A stretch of 64,000 bases of DNA from Sulfurimonas sp. (lineage in GTDB: Bacteria; Campylobacterota; Campylobacteria; Campylobacterales; Sulfurimonadaceae): positions 62,001 to 126,000 of the forward strand of contig NZ_JBFHGL010000006.1 in the NCBI RefSeq assembly GCF_041583195.1. Reading direction: 5' to 3'. Under the pieces are notes generated by a model. The model was not told where the DNA came from. It did no database searches and saw only the letters and a program-made list of their open reading frames with translations. The translations under genes and the position numbers were made by a program. Each line of letters starts with the position of its first letter. Within the stretch, counting starts at the first letter, position 1. This document shows, piece by piece, positions 34,721 to 42,265 of this stretch.

Positions 34721-35698
34721 TCAGCCACCAGTAAAATAGAAAGCCCTGCTGGAAATATTCTCATTGTTTACAGTTTCAGTACTGTTATGAGACCATCTGT
34801 TTTTTTCAGGTTTATTTTTTATAACCTCTTTGAGAATATGCTCCATATCATCTTTTGAAGATGTTTTACCCTTTATGCTTTGTGAGTCTTCATAATATAG
34901 ACATGGAATAAGATCACCCTCAGCACTAAGTCTTATCCTATTACATGTTTTACAAAAAGAGTCATCATATGGTTCTATAATTCCAAATGTATATCCGCTG
35001 TTATCTACATAAAGTTTTGCTGCTGAGTTTTCTTTGGCTACTAATTCTTGAATGAGTTGTTGCCCAGATATAATCTCTAATATTTCCTTGCTTTGCATAG
35101 TTTTTAAATTTGAATAAGCACTTTCATTTTCCATATACTCAATAAATCTTATTTGGATTCCCCTATTTTTTGCAAATTCATATAATGACATTACTTCGTT
35201 TTCATTGATATCTTTGAGTATCACACTATTTAGTTTTACAATCATTCCTGCGTCAACAGCTGCATCAATACCATCTAGTACATTTTGCAAGACATTTTTC
35301 TTGGTTAAATACCAAAAAGTTTCTTTTTCTAGTGAATCTATTGATATATTAATTCTGTTTAGTCCTGCTTTTTTTAATTTTTCAACCTGAGATTTTAAAA
35401 GATATCCGTTGGTTGTCAAAGCTAAATCAATATCACTTTTATACGTGTTAATCATCTTAATAAACTGATCAAGGTTTTCTCTAACTAACGGCTCTCCACC
35501 AGTTATTCTTATTTTTTTAATTCCATTATCTATGGCTATTTTTATAAATGAAAACATCTCTTCATAAGATAACAAGTTTTCTTTTGGAGTCCATTCAAAT
35601 GGTTTTTCTGGCATACAATATTGACATCTAAAATTACATCTTTGCGTAACCGAAACTCTTAAATATTCAACCTCTCTATCAAAGCTATCTATTAACAT
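34721..35698 (-). CDS. moaA: MoaA, GTP 3',8-cyclase (molybdopterin synthesis)
   Basis: This 325-residue radical-SAM protein has CNFRCQYC (C21, C25, C28) and the C-terminal cluster CKTCNRIRLSAEGDLIPC, and ends in the essential GG. It makes the first step of molybdenum cofactor synthesis from GTP. Location between nap and an Fnr-type box 49 nt upstream fits co-regulation, since NapA needs the cofactor. Confidence 0.96.
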   Translation of the reverse strand: MLIDSFDREVEYLRVSVTQRCNFRCQYCMPEKPFEWTPKENLLSYEEMFSFIKIAIDNGIKKIRITGGEPLVRENLDQFIKMINTYKSDIDLALTTNGYLLKSQVEKLKKAGLNRINISIDSLEKETFWYLTKKNVLQNVLDGIDAAVDAGMIVKLNSVILKDINENEVMSLYEFAKNRGIQIRFIEYMENESAYSNLKTMQSKEILEIISGQQLIQELVAKENSAAKLYVDNSGYTFGIIEPYDDSFCKTCNRIRLSAEGDLIPCLYYEDSQSIKGKTSSKDDMEHILKEVIKNKPEKNRWSHNSTETVNNENISSRAFYFTGG

Positions 35699-35746
35699 CT
35701 TTAACTCCTAATGATAAAACTATACTAGGAGTGTTATGCTTTTTCT

Positions 35747-35760
35747 TTGACCTATGTCAA
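35747..35760. promoter_or_regulatory. Crp/Fnr-type box TTGACCTATGTCAA upstream of moaA
   Basis: TTGAC-N4-GTCAA palindrome that overlaps the end of nrdJ, 49 nt upstream of moaA. Confidence 0.7.
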
Positions 35761-37730
35761 ATTTCACATTGATCATTACTACAAAATTTGCTTTGCATTC
35801 CATCACTACCCTCAAACAATTTCCAATCAATTTTTGGTAGATCTTTTAAACGTTTTTCATATTCTTCTTTTGATATGCCTTCATATGGCATCTGCTTATA
35901 TGCACCGCTATCAGAATGAGGTAGCATAGATACAGATTTAATTATAGGTGCAAATTGAGCAAGCATGTGTTCAATCTGTTTCCCTTCAGTTTTTGGATCA
36001 AAATAAATTGTACAACTTACCATATTATCACTCCACTCCCGTTGCAACATAGCTAAAAAAGAAAACTGCTCCCATGCTGATACATCCGTTGCCTTCCGTG
36101 TTTTACCTTGGTCGATAGGAAACTCAAAAACTGTAGTATTTTCACTGTATTCATCTTTTTCATTTGGAATACCTGCTTTTTTTAATACTTCGCAAATCGG
36201 TGAAGTATTACCAACTCTCATTCTTCTTATGGCATACTGAAAAGTTGGAAAGTGCATACCAGAACTAACTCCAACTAGCTGGCTAATAGTTCCTGAGGGC
36301 TTAATTGTAGTAAGTCTTATAGATGATGGAATACCAGCTTCTGAAGCTAATTTAGCATTTGTATCCTTAACTACTTTATATCCTATTCTTAACTTTCGTG
36401 TTAACTCTGTTGCACCAAATTCATCAAGCATATCTGCTACACCTGAAAGGCTTACACCTATTCTTCTGTTTCTAACAACTATTGCGTTTGTTTCACTTCT
36501 GTGCGTAGGCAGAAGTGAAACTGTTGAAGCATAAAATGTTGCATACTCAAGTGCCTCATAAAATTCTTCATCATTATTGCAGCGTGCGGCAAATACTTCT
36601 GCCAAATTACAAAGTTCAAAACTTTCAAGTGGTATTTCAGAACATGGATTTGCAAGCCAAGCTTTATCTTCACAATCATCTCCATATCTGCCAAATTTTT
36701 GAACATTGATTAAATTCATAATACCTGGTTCACCGTTATTTTGTATTCGCTCTGCAATTTGAGGAAGCTTTTGAAATTCTTCACTTTTAGTCAAAACAAC
36801 TGTGTTGTTTGACATCCATCCGATTTCAGCACGTTCAGGATATTTTTCATAGTTTTTAAGATTCAAAAAATTTTCATCGTCAACTGAACCTAATGATATT
36901 TCTGCACTTCTTCTTACATTTCCAGCAACTACGCAGGCACCTATAGAATTAAATATATCAGCTACACATCTAGTACTACTTATTTCATTTACACAAAAAC
37001 TGTCTAAAAACTTTTCTATTCTATTATGAAGTTGAATTAATGGTTCAGCACCAGATGCAGTACCTCCAAAGCCTTTAATTGGTTCACCTGAAGAACGTAT
37101 TTTCGAATAATCAAAATCAAACCATGAACCACCCTTTGTGTAACTCTCTATTAACAGTCTAACAGAAGAAACCCATCCCTCTCTACTATCTGGTATAGTA
37201 AAAACAATTGGTCTAGACTTATCTGGCAGACTACTGTCTTCACCGTTCCATGCAGTATTAAATCCGACTCCAACTCCGCACATCAGCATGTCCATTGCCC
37301 AATCTGCTGATGCTGCTAAATCTTCTGTATCTACAGCACCACAGTTATTTAGTGCGGCTGCACCTCTTTGATAAACATATTCAGTCCCCATTACCCATAA
37401 ACCACGCCCAGGTGGTAGCCATTTCATATCAAACATTGTCACAGCAAGCTCATATGCAAACTGCTGCCATACTTCCTCTTTCCACTGAAGCTTATTGACA
37501 ATATAATGGTGCTTTCGTATTGACATTATTCCATTAACAACCCTTACGACTGTATCTGCCCAATGCTCTTGTGAACCATCTTCCTTTAAACGACTATAAG
37601 TTCTGTAATACGTAGCTTCACCAAATCCACCAAACCCAAAGTTTGGAGTTTTTAGATTTAGTTCATTACAAAATGATTCCTTTAGATAAAATCTCTCTTG
37701 AATTATGTACTGGTTCTTCTGATTTTGCAT
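35757..37730 (-). CDS. nrdJ: Class II (cobalamin-dependent) ribonucleotide reductase, monomeric RTPR type
   Basis: The protein has LNNCGAVD, NPCSEIPLESFELCNLAEVF (active-site Cys region) and ends with a Cys pair (FCSNDQCEI), the redox tail of RTPR. It makes deoxyribonucleotides without oxygen, using adenosylcobalamin. I place the start at ATG 37730 (AGGAA 6 nt before), giving 657 residues; a frame to 37763 is possible. An Fnr-type box is 62 nt upstream, so it is likely used under low oxygen. No cobalamin riboswitch is evident. Confidence 0.92.
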   Translation of the reverse strand: MQNQKNQYIIQERFYLKESFCNELNLKTPNFGFGGFGEATYYRTYSRLKEDGSQEHWADTVVRVVNGIMSIRKHHYIVNKLQWKEEVWQQFAYELAVTMFDMKWLPPGRGLWVMGTEYVYQRGAAALNNCGAVDTEDLAASADWAMDMLMCGVGVGFNTAWNGEDSSLPDKSRPIVFTIPDSREGWVSSVRLLIESYTKGGSWFDFDYSKIRSSGEPIKGFGGTASGAEPLIQLHNRIEKFLDSFCVNEISSTRCVADIFNSIGACVVAGNVRRSAEISLGSVDDENFLNLKNYEKYPERAEIGWMSNNTVVLTKSEEFQKLPQIAERIQNNGEPGIMNLINVQKFGRYGDDCEDKAWLANPCSEIPLESFELCNLAEVFAARCNNDEEFYEALEYATFYASTVSLLPTHRSETNAIVVRNRRIGVSLSGVADMLDEFGATELTRKLRIGYKVVKDTNAKLASEAGIPSSIRLTTIKPSGTISQLVGVSSGMHFPTFQYAIRRMRVGNTSPICEVLKKAGIPNEKDEYSENTTVFEFPIDQGKTRKATDVSAWEQFSFLAMLQREWSDNMVSCTIYFDPKTEGKQIEHMLAQFAPIIKSVSMLPHSDSGAYKQMPYEGISKEEYEKRLKDLPKIDWKLFEGSDGMQSKFCSNDQCEI

Positions 37731-37791
37731 ATCATTTCCTATGATTGGAATTAAGATTTGCAAATTTTAATTAAATTTATAGTTTTTTATT

Positions 37792-37805
37792 TTGACATTA
37801 GTCAA
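37792..37805. promoter_or_regulatory. Crp/Fnr-type box TTGACATTAGTCAA upstream of nrdJ
   Basis: TTGAC-N4-GTCAA palindrome 62 nt upstream of the chosen nrdJ start. It is the last of the eight boxes. Confidence 0.7.
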
Positions 37806-37832
37806 ATTTATGAAAGATATTGAAGTTCAACA

Positions 37833-37925
37833 AACTGTTCTTTTTGGAGCATGTTCAAATATTTAAGTCTTAATGGAGCAAGTTTTCTAACAGTTAATCT
37901 TGTTCCAGAAGTAAGAGAATATTGC
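37833..37925 (+). repeat. Dispersed repeat, copy 1
   Basis: Holds AACTGTTCTTTTTGGAG, AAGTCTTAATGGAGCAAGTT, TCTAACAGTTAATCTTGTTC and GTAAGAG. GGAGCAAG and CTTGTTCC can pair (one G-T), giving a stem-loop. Relatives lie at 42809 and 57445. This copy has a deletion before its core. It fills the 314-bp gap between nrdJ and the gene at 38078. Confidence 0.6.
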
Positions 37926-38017
37926 CTATAGTGTAGATAATGAAAGCGCAACTACGAATATTTTTTTCACTTTTATCTCAATTTAGCTAAAACTTTTTTC
38001 AAAGTTACTTGTTAAAT

Positions 38018-38033
38018 AGACTTTAAGTTGTCT
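38018..38033. promoter_or_regulatory. WYL-type palindrome AGACTTTAAGTTGTCT
   Basis: One of 11 related palindromes (AGAC-N8-GTCT). It lies 44 nt upstream of the gene at 38078. Confidence 0.6.
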
Positions 38034-38077
38034 AATTTGCCAAATATACTTGCCTGTGAAATTTATGAAAACGGAAT

Positions 38078-38287
38078 ATGAAAATGTTAAACATAGATCA
38101 AAATATTATAGATGCAGGATTATTGTTTTTGTTATACACATTGTTGATTATTTTATATGAAAGAATAGCCAAACGAGCATATTTAAGCCAAAATATACAG
38201 CATGAGCTTTATAAAGATATAGAGATAAACTATATTGAGCAGGATGAACTTTTATTACTCAGTAGTAAAAAACAAAGAAAATTGTAA
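38078..38287 (+). CDS. Small membrane protein of the palindrome regulon
   Basis: A 69-residue protein with one transmembrane helix (about 11-28, IDAGLLFLLYTLLIILYE) and a charged cytoplasmic tail. No known family. It overlaps the convergent DnaB-like gene by 33 nt at their 3' ends. The palindrome 44 nt upstream is placed as at the other genes of this block. Small single-helix proteins in damage regulons often act on division or membrane functions, but nothing shows that here. Confidence 0.5.
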   Translation: MKMLNIDQNIIDAGLLFLLYTLLIILYERIAKRAYLSQNIQHELYKDIEINYIEQDELLLLSSKKQRKL

Positions 38288-38650
38288 TGCATTGTCAACA
38301 TCTTGATCATATATAAAAAGTTTTGCAGCACTCATTTTATCAAATGCATAACCTAACCTTTCCCATTGTTTATCGTCCATATCACCGACGCAAAGTTTCT
38401 CTAGTGGAATTGATGTTTGAATTGATAAAAGTCTTAATCCTAACTCTTTAGCCGGCATTTTATATGAGAATAAAATAACACCTTTTCCCCGTTTGATAGC
38501 TGGGGATAAGGTATGTAGTAAAAAATATTTAGTATTTGGATCAGTATCATCGAGTACAGATTTGCCTGCTTTCAACTCTTTAATATACTCCATAGATTCA
38601 TAGGCTAACTCCTGAGAATTCTTGAAGTTACTTAATATATTTTCTTTCAT
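38255..38650 (-). CDS. DnaB replicative helicase fragment-like protein
   Basis: Residues 45-115 (GKGVILFSYKMPAKELGLRL, then LLSIQTSIPLEKLCVGDMDD and QWERLGYAF) match the part of DnaB just after Walker A, where DnaB has a run like FSLEMP-LRMLS-TSIPLQ-LR-G-MDD-W. The P-loop itself and the rest of the helicase are missing; the protein is only 131 residues with its own start and stop. It follows the exported gene at 38654 by 3 nt and so shares its palindrome-controlled promoter. It may be a decoy or inhibitor of replication, or a relic. Confidence 0.65.
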   Translation of the reverse strand: MKENILSNFKNSQELAYESMEYIKELKAGKSVLDDTDPNTKYFLLHTLSPAIKRGKGVILFSYKMPAKELGLRLLSIQTSIPLEKLCVGDMDDKQWERLGYAFDKMSAAKLFIYDQDVDNALQFSLFFTTE

Positions 38651-38653
38651 GGA

Positions 38654-38992
38654 TTAGTTTTTAAACTGCTTGATCAGATCACTAACGTAGATAAGCTTTT
38701 TCATATCATTTTTCAAAATGACCCAGTCCTCTTTTGTCCAATGTGTATTTTGTGAGTTAAGATCACTAAAGCTTCTGTTTAGAAGTCTTTTATATACATC
38801 TGTATTGACTGCTTGACTATAAGCAGCACATTGTTGCCCGTTCAAGCTTCTTGTGTAAGCAACTTCTTCTAGACACTTATTAGCTACAACCATGTTGACT
38901 TGGATCTCTCCGTAAAGATCAACATATCCTACAGTAGTGTTTGCAAACAAACTTGAAATGTATAACCCAACAAGTAAAACTATCTTTTTCAT
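38654..38992 (-). CDS. Small exported protein
   Basis: A 112-residue protein with a signal peptide (1-17, LLVGLYISSLFA) and two Cys in the mature part (C41, C54) that could form a disulfide. No family recognised. It starts 44 nt from an AGAC-type palindrome and is followed 3 nt later by the DnaB-like gene, so both form one unit. Confidence 0.6.
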   Translation of the reverse strand: MKKIVLLVGLYISSLFANTTVGYVDLYGEIQVNMVVANKCLEEVAYTRSLNGQQCAAYSQAVNTDVYKRLLNRSFSDLNSQNTHWTKEDWVILKNDMKKLIYVSDLIKQFKN

Positions 38993-39036
38993 CTTTTCTC
39001 CTATTTTTGATGTGGAAGAAGTTTAGAACATGTTAT

Positions 39037-39052
39037 GGACAGCTTTGTGTCT
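39037..39052. promoter_or_regulatory. WYL-type palindrome GGACAGCTTTGTGTCT
   Basis: Close to the consensus AGACAGCTTTATGTCT (two differences). It lies 44 nt upstream of the start at 38992. Confidence 0.65.
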
Positions 39053-39074
39053 AGAATCTTAAATTTTTGATATT

Positions 39075-39458
39075 TTATAAACTGGATTTTGGGCGTATAT
39101 TATTGTTTAAATAGATTATAGACAAGTTTTTCCACTCTTGCATAGTTTTAGGATATTCATATACTGTAAGTCTGCAAACATAAATTTTTAAATCTTTAAA
39201 AAACTCATACTCTTTCCAGTCTATTTTAGAAAAAGCTTTTGCAAATGTTTCTCCTTCAGTTTCCCCAAAATGCACTACAAACTCATATTCAAATTCAGGA
39301 TGTTTACCATATACACTATAAGTTCCACAGTCTTCTTTTTCATCGTTTAAAATATCTTTTTTTGGTTCATACCTATAGCCACCATTTGTTTTATAGATAC
39401 CAATATCTTCTAAACTAAAAGGACCTTCCCATTTCGCTCTTATATCTGGCATATTCAT
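39075..39458 (-). CDS. Divergent GIY-YIG-like domain protein
   Basis: A 127-residue protein whose middle (CGTYSVYGKHPEFEYEFVVH, then FGETEGETFAKAFSKIDWKE) resembles the GIY-YIG nuclease pattern seen in proteins with G-I-Y-x-I-Y-G-x-H-P, Y-I-G-x-T and T-F-x-x-R. The first Tyr motif is GTY, and the usual Arg is absent, so catalysis may be lost. It overlaps the upstream gene by 4 nt. The fold assignment is tentative. Confidence 0.5.
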   Translation of the reverse strand: MNMPDIRAKWEGPFSLEDIGIYKTNGGYRYEPKKDILNDEKEDCGTYSVYGKHPEFEYEFVVHFGETEGETFAKAFSKIDWKEYEFFKDLKIYVCRLTVYEYPKTMQEWKNLSIIYLNNNIRPKSSL

Positions 39459-39712
39459 TCTTTTAAATACTTTGAATATGGGTTGATATTAAACCTACGT
39501 CCTTGAACTTGTATCATATTATCTACATCCCAATGTGATAACGTAGGTACATTGTATGGATTTTGTTTCAAATGTCCGTAGTACTTCTCTAATGCTTCAC
39601 TTCTAATATCTAAACTGTAAGCTTTTTTAATAACACTAGGCTTTTTTACTTCATAGCTTTCTGGGATGAGTTCAGTATTGTACTGAACATACTTTCTATC
39701 AGATATTATCAA
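39455..39712 (-). CDS. Small hypothetical protein coupled to GIY-YIG-like gene
   Basis: An 85-residue basic protein rich in Tyr and Pro, no known domain. Its stop overlaps the start of the GIY-YIG-like gene (4 nt), so the two are a two-gene unit under the palindrome at 39755. It may be its inhibitor or partner; that is a guess from the arrangement. Confidence 0.5.
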   Translation of the reverse strand: MIISDRKYVQYNTELIPESYEVKKPSVIKKAYSLDIRSEALEKYYGHLKQNPYNVPTLSHWDVDNMIQVQGRRFNINPYSKYLKE

Positions 39713-39754
39713 GTTATCAACCTTATATTTTTATCAAATGATAGAAAAATGTTT

Positions 39755-39770
39755 AGACAGCTTTATGTCT
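39755..39770. promoter_or_regulatory. WYL-type palindrome AGACAGCTTTATGTCT
   Basis: Exact consensus copy, 42 nt upstream of the start at 39712 and just after the stop of the nuclease-like gene at 39775. Confidence 0.7.
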
Positions 39771-39774
39771 AGTT

Positions 39775-40467
39775 TTAATCTTTATATACTCGTGCTAGCA
39801 AATGGATATATGGATAATTTTGCTCACTTCCATCTTCATATGTATGTTTGATCATACTTTCATCTACAGACCAGTTAAAAATGAAATTAGGTGCATCACC
39901 TTCATTATTTAGATAAGTCTTTATACCTTTACCTATTTTTATGCAGTTATCTAAGGAATATACTTCATTTAGTTTAGAATCATCATACGTTAGATTAAAC
40001 TGTAAAGCGATTTTAATTACAGGTTCTTCATTTACAGAAAAGTCTGCAACTTTAGGTATATCTTCCAGCTGTTCATTTGCTTTAGACCACTCTTTTAATA
40101 TTTTTTTATCAGTAGTATAGTCTTCTATATTTGAATAACTATACTTTAGTTCCATCAAAAATACATTTTTTTTATACAGTACCCAGTAATCAATCCATCC
40201 ACTATTTGATTTTGAATCACCTGGTTTAATTCTATCTGTAGGACACTCTAATAAATAAGCATCTGATATATCATCAATAATAGGGGCTAATATAGTGTGT
40301 AACTGTATTTCAGAATATATATAAACTTGTTCCTTGGTTGCATTAAAATATTTTTCACACTTTTTTGGGAGTGCTGTTGATAACTCTGTCAAAAATTCTT
40401 TTGCTTGAAAAAGATCTTTATCTTTTATATCATCCAAAAATTTTACTTCACCTACATGCTTACTCAT
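39775..40467 (-). CDS. PD-(D/E)XK nuclease-like protein
   Basis: The region SGWIDYWVLYKKNVFLMELK (about residues 90-110) has an Asp, then a strand ending in E-x-K, the PD-(D/E)XK nuclease pattern. The remaining sequence is alpha/beta and unrecognised. A start at 40467 is preferred (AAAGGAATAAAG before the ATG), giving 230 residues, though an earlier ATG overlaps the WYL gene. It follows the WYL regulator by 10 nt and is probably expressed with it. Confidence 0.55.
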   Translation of the reverse strand: MSKHVGEVKFLDDIKDKDLFQAKEFLTELSTALPKKCEKYFNATKEQVYIYSEIQLHTILAPIIDDISDAYLLECPTDRIKPGDSKSNSGWIDYWVLYKKNVFLMELKYSYSNIEDYTTDKKILKEWSKANEQLEDIPKVADFSVNEEPVIKIALQFNLTYDDSKLNEVYSLDNCIKIGKGIKTYLNNEGDAPNFIFNWSVDESMIKHTYEDGSEQNYPYIHLLARVYKD

Positions 40468-40477
40468 CTTTATTCCT

Positions 40478-41392
40478 TTATTTTTCATTCAAAAACTCTC
40501 TAACATCTTCAGCTATTTTATCATCCAACCATTTAGGTTCTATAACTCTTAAATGTGGCATCCAATACTTTACGATCGGGATTATCTCCATCTCATAAGT
40601 TATAGTAACTATTATCTCCAAAGAACCGTCTTGATTCACACTATGCAGTTTTTGTGTCGGAAGTGGTTTTCTTCTAAAGTATTTTGCTATATCTGAACCT
40701 ACATACAAGTGTATATCAAAAGGCTCGCGGTCAGATTGAAACCATATTGAGATTGAATCGTTTAACATCTCATCTATCTTAGTGCTTGTTTTAAATACTT
40801 CATCTTTTACTTTTATATTGGATACTTTTTTTAGATATAACTTTCTTACATAGTCATCTTCATCTAGTGCTACAAGATACCAAAACCCTTCATAGTTTAC
40901 TATTTTAAGTGGCTTTAGGATCTCTTTATACGGTTCATTGAACTCATCATCATAGATGCATTCAAGGATGTTTTTATTTTTTATGGCATCTTCAAGTATC
41001 TTTATCTCATCAAACTTATCGCCTATATCTTCGATGTTAAGTTTTGTATAGATTGGGTTTAGTTCATCGTTTTTTAGTTTATCTAACAGTTGGTGTGCTT
41101 TAATGGAGAATTTACCGCCGATGGAGCTTGAAAACTCCTCCAAAATTCCAAGTACAACCTCTTCTTCAAAAGAGTTGTTTTTCTCCAGCTTAAAGCCATC
41201 CTGCATCTTCCATCTTTTAGAGTCTTTATATATTGGAAATGAGCTCAATCTTTCCATATCTCTAAGAATTGTTCTATCTGCAACATTGAATCTTTCTGCT
41301 AACTCTTTTGTAGTCGGTTGTTCTCCATCGTTTAAAATAGAAAGTATATTGATTAGTCTTGTAAGTATTTTGTCATATTCATGTTTTGCCAT
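40478..41392 (-). CDS. HTH-WYL transcriptional regulator 1
   Basis: A protein of about 304 residues with a DeoR-type winged HTH (residues 5-60: TTKELAERFNVADRTILRDM) and a WYL domain in the middle (LKPLKIVNYEGFWYLVALDE) plus a C-terminal WCX-like part. WYL proteins (BrxR, CapW, PafBC groups) sense nucleic acids or damage signals and control defence or damage genes. Palindromes at 41414 and 41439 lie right upstream, so it may control itself. Start ATG at 41392; the nuclease-like gene follows. Confidence 0.88.
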   Translation of the reverse strand: MAKHEYDKILTRLINILSILNDGEQPTTKELAERFNVADRTILRDMERLSSFPIYKDSKRWKMQDGFKLEKNNSFEEEVVLGILEEFSSSIGGKFSIKAHQLLDKLKNDELNPIYTKLNIEDIGDKFDEIKILEDAIKNKNILECIYDDEFNEPYKEILKPLKIVNYEGFWYLVALDEDDYVRKLYLKKVSNIKVKDEVFKTSTKIDEMLNDSISIWFQSDREPFDIHLYVGSDIAKYFRRKPLPTQKLHSVNQDGSLEIIVTITYEMEIIPIVKYWMPHLRVIEPKWLDDKIAEDVREFLNEK

Positions 41393-41413
41393 AAACAAGT
41401 ATATCTAATTTTT

Positions 41414-41429
41414 AGACAGCTTTATGTCC
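41414..41429. promoter_or_regulatory. WYL-type palindrome AGACAGCTTTATGTCC
   Basis: 21 nt upstream of the WYL regulator 1 start. Together with the site at 41439 it forms a pair with 25-bp spacing in the divergent promoter. Confidence 0.7.
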
Positions 41430-41438
41430 ATTTTTAAT

Positions 41439-41454
41439 AGACACAATGTTGTCT
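41439..41454. promoter_or_regulatory. WYL-type palindrome AGACACAATGTTGTCT
   Basis: 46 nt upstream of the LRR gene at 41501, matching the usual distance. A related copy lies 25 bp to the left. Confidence 0.7.
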
Positions 41455-41500
41455 ATTAAACTATTTAAAATTTGAACATACATATTTTATAGGAGCAATA

Positions 41501-41809
41501 ATGCATAGGTGTGAGTACACTAAAGAACTTCAAAAGTGGGCAGAAGATAATCAAATAGATGCTACCAATATACCGAATATTAAAAGTTTGGATTTATCAA
41601 ACAAAAAACTCCATTGTGTACCATCGTATATACTTGAATTTACATCATTAGAGAGCTTGAATTTATCTCACAACAATTTAAAAGAACTTCCAAAAGATAT
41701 AACAAAACTAAAATATTTAAAAAAGCTTGATATATCTTGGAACCATATTATGGATATTAACTTTTTACCTAAAAATATAGAAGTAAATTATGCTTGGAAC
41801 AGGCTATGA
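41501..41809 (+). CDS. Short leucine-rich-repeat protein
   Basis: A 102-residue protein with about three LRRs (SLDLSNKKLHCVPSYILEFT, then LESLNLSHNNLKELPKDITK and LKKLDISWNHI). LRRs bind other proteins. Its stop overlaps the next gene's start (ATGA at 41806), so the two act as a pair. A ribosome site AGGAG lies 6 nt before ATG. Confidence 0.8.
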   Translation: MHRCEYTKELQKWAEDNQIDATNIPNIKSLDLSNKKLHCVPSYILEFTSLESLNLSHNNLKELPKDITKLKYLKKLDISWNHIMDINFLPKNIEVNYAWNRL

Positions 41810-42264
41810 GAGTATTATCCAAGGAACAAGTATATATTGAACTAAACAATATAAAAGGAGATGGCAAGAATGATATTTTATTGGATGACGAAGATATCGC
41901 AACTATAACACAGAACAAAGATTTAGTGCTTATGGAAGCAAAAGAATATATAGACAAAGACGCTGCATATAAAACCATATACACAATTGTTTCTGACTTT
42001 GAAAAGGTTGATTTGTCTCATATGAATGTTGATGGCATATTGATATATTTTCAGATCCATTCTGCATACAAAACAATGAAACTGTATGATGGACTAGAAA
42101 TTATCAACAATAAATTTGAAAGTGAAAATATAGGTGATGAACCTGACATACTCTTTGGCATATATTATGATGATAGTTTGCATGTAAACTATGTAAAAGC
42201 TACAGTTTTTTTTGCTTTGTCAAAAAAAGAAAAGCTAAAGTATGTAAATACATACTCTAGGTAG
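41806..42264 (+). CDS. FtsZ C-terminal-domain-like protein, no GTPase domain
   Basis: Starting at ATG 41806, the 152-residue protein aligns in order with the C-terminal half of FtsZ: a helix with YIDKDAAYKTIYTIVSDFEK, then VDLSHMNVDGILIYFQIHSA (like IDLSGARGVLVNITAG), YDGLEIINNKFE and GDEPDILFGIYYDDSL with VKATVFFAL (like the I-G-x-x-x-D-x-x-L-x-V-x-V-x-A end). The GTP-binding half is missing. It is coupled to an LRR protein. It could bind or block FtsZ, which is inference. Confidence 0.6.
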   Translation: MRVLSKEQVYIELNNIKGDGKNDILLDDEDIATITQNKDLVLMEAKEYIDKDAAYKTIYTIVSDFEKVDLSHMNVDGILIYFQIHSAYKTMKLYDGLEIINNKFESENIGDEPDILFGIYYDDSLHVNYVKATVFFALSKKEKLKYVNTYSR

Positions 42265-42265
42265 T

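Noticed and set aside
37806-38077. Possible cobalamin riboswitch upstream of nrdJ
   Set aside because: No B12-box-like conserved core was seen; the conserved parts here belong to the dispersed repeat found at two other places.
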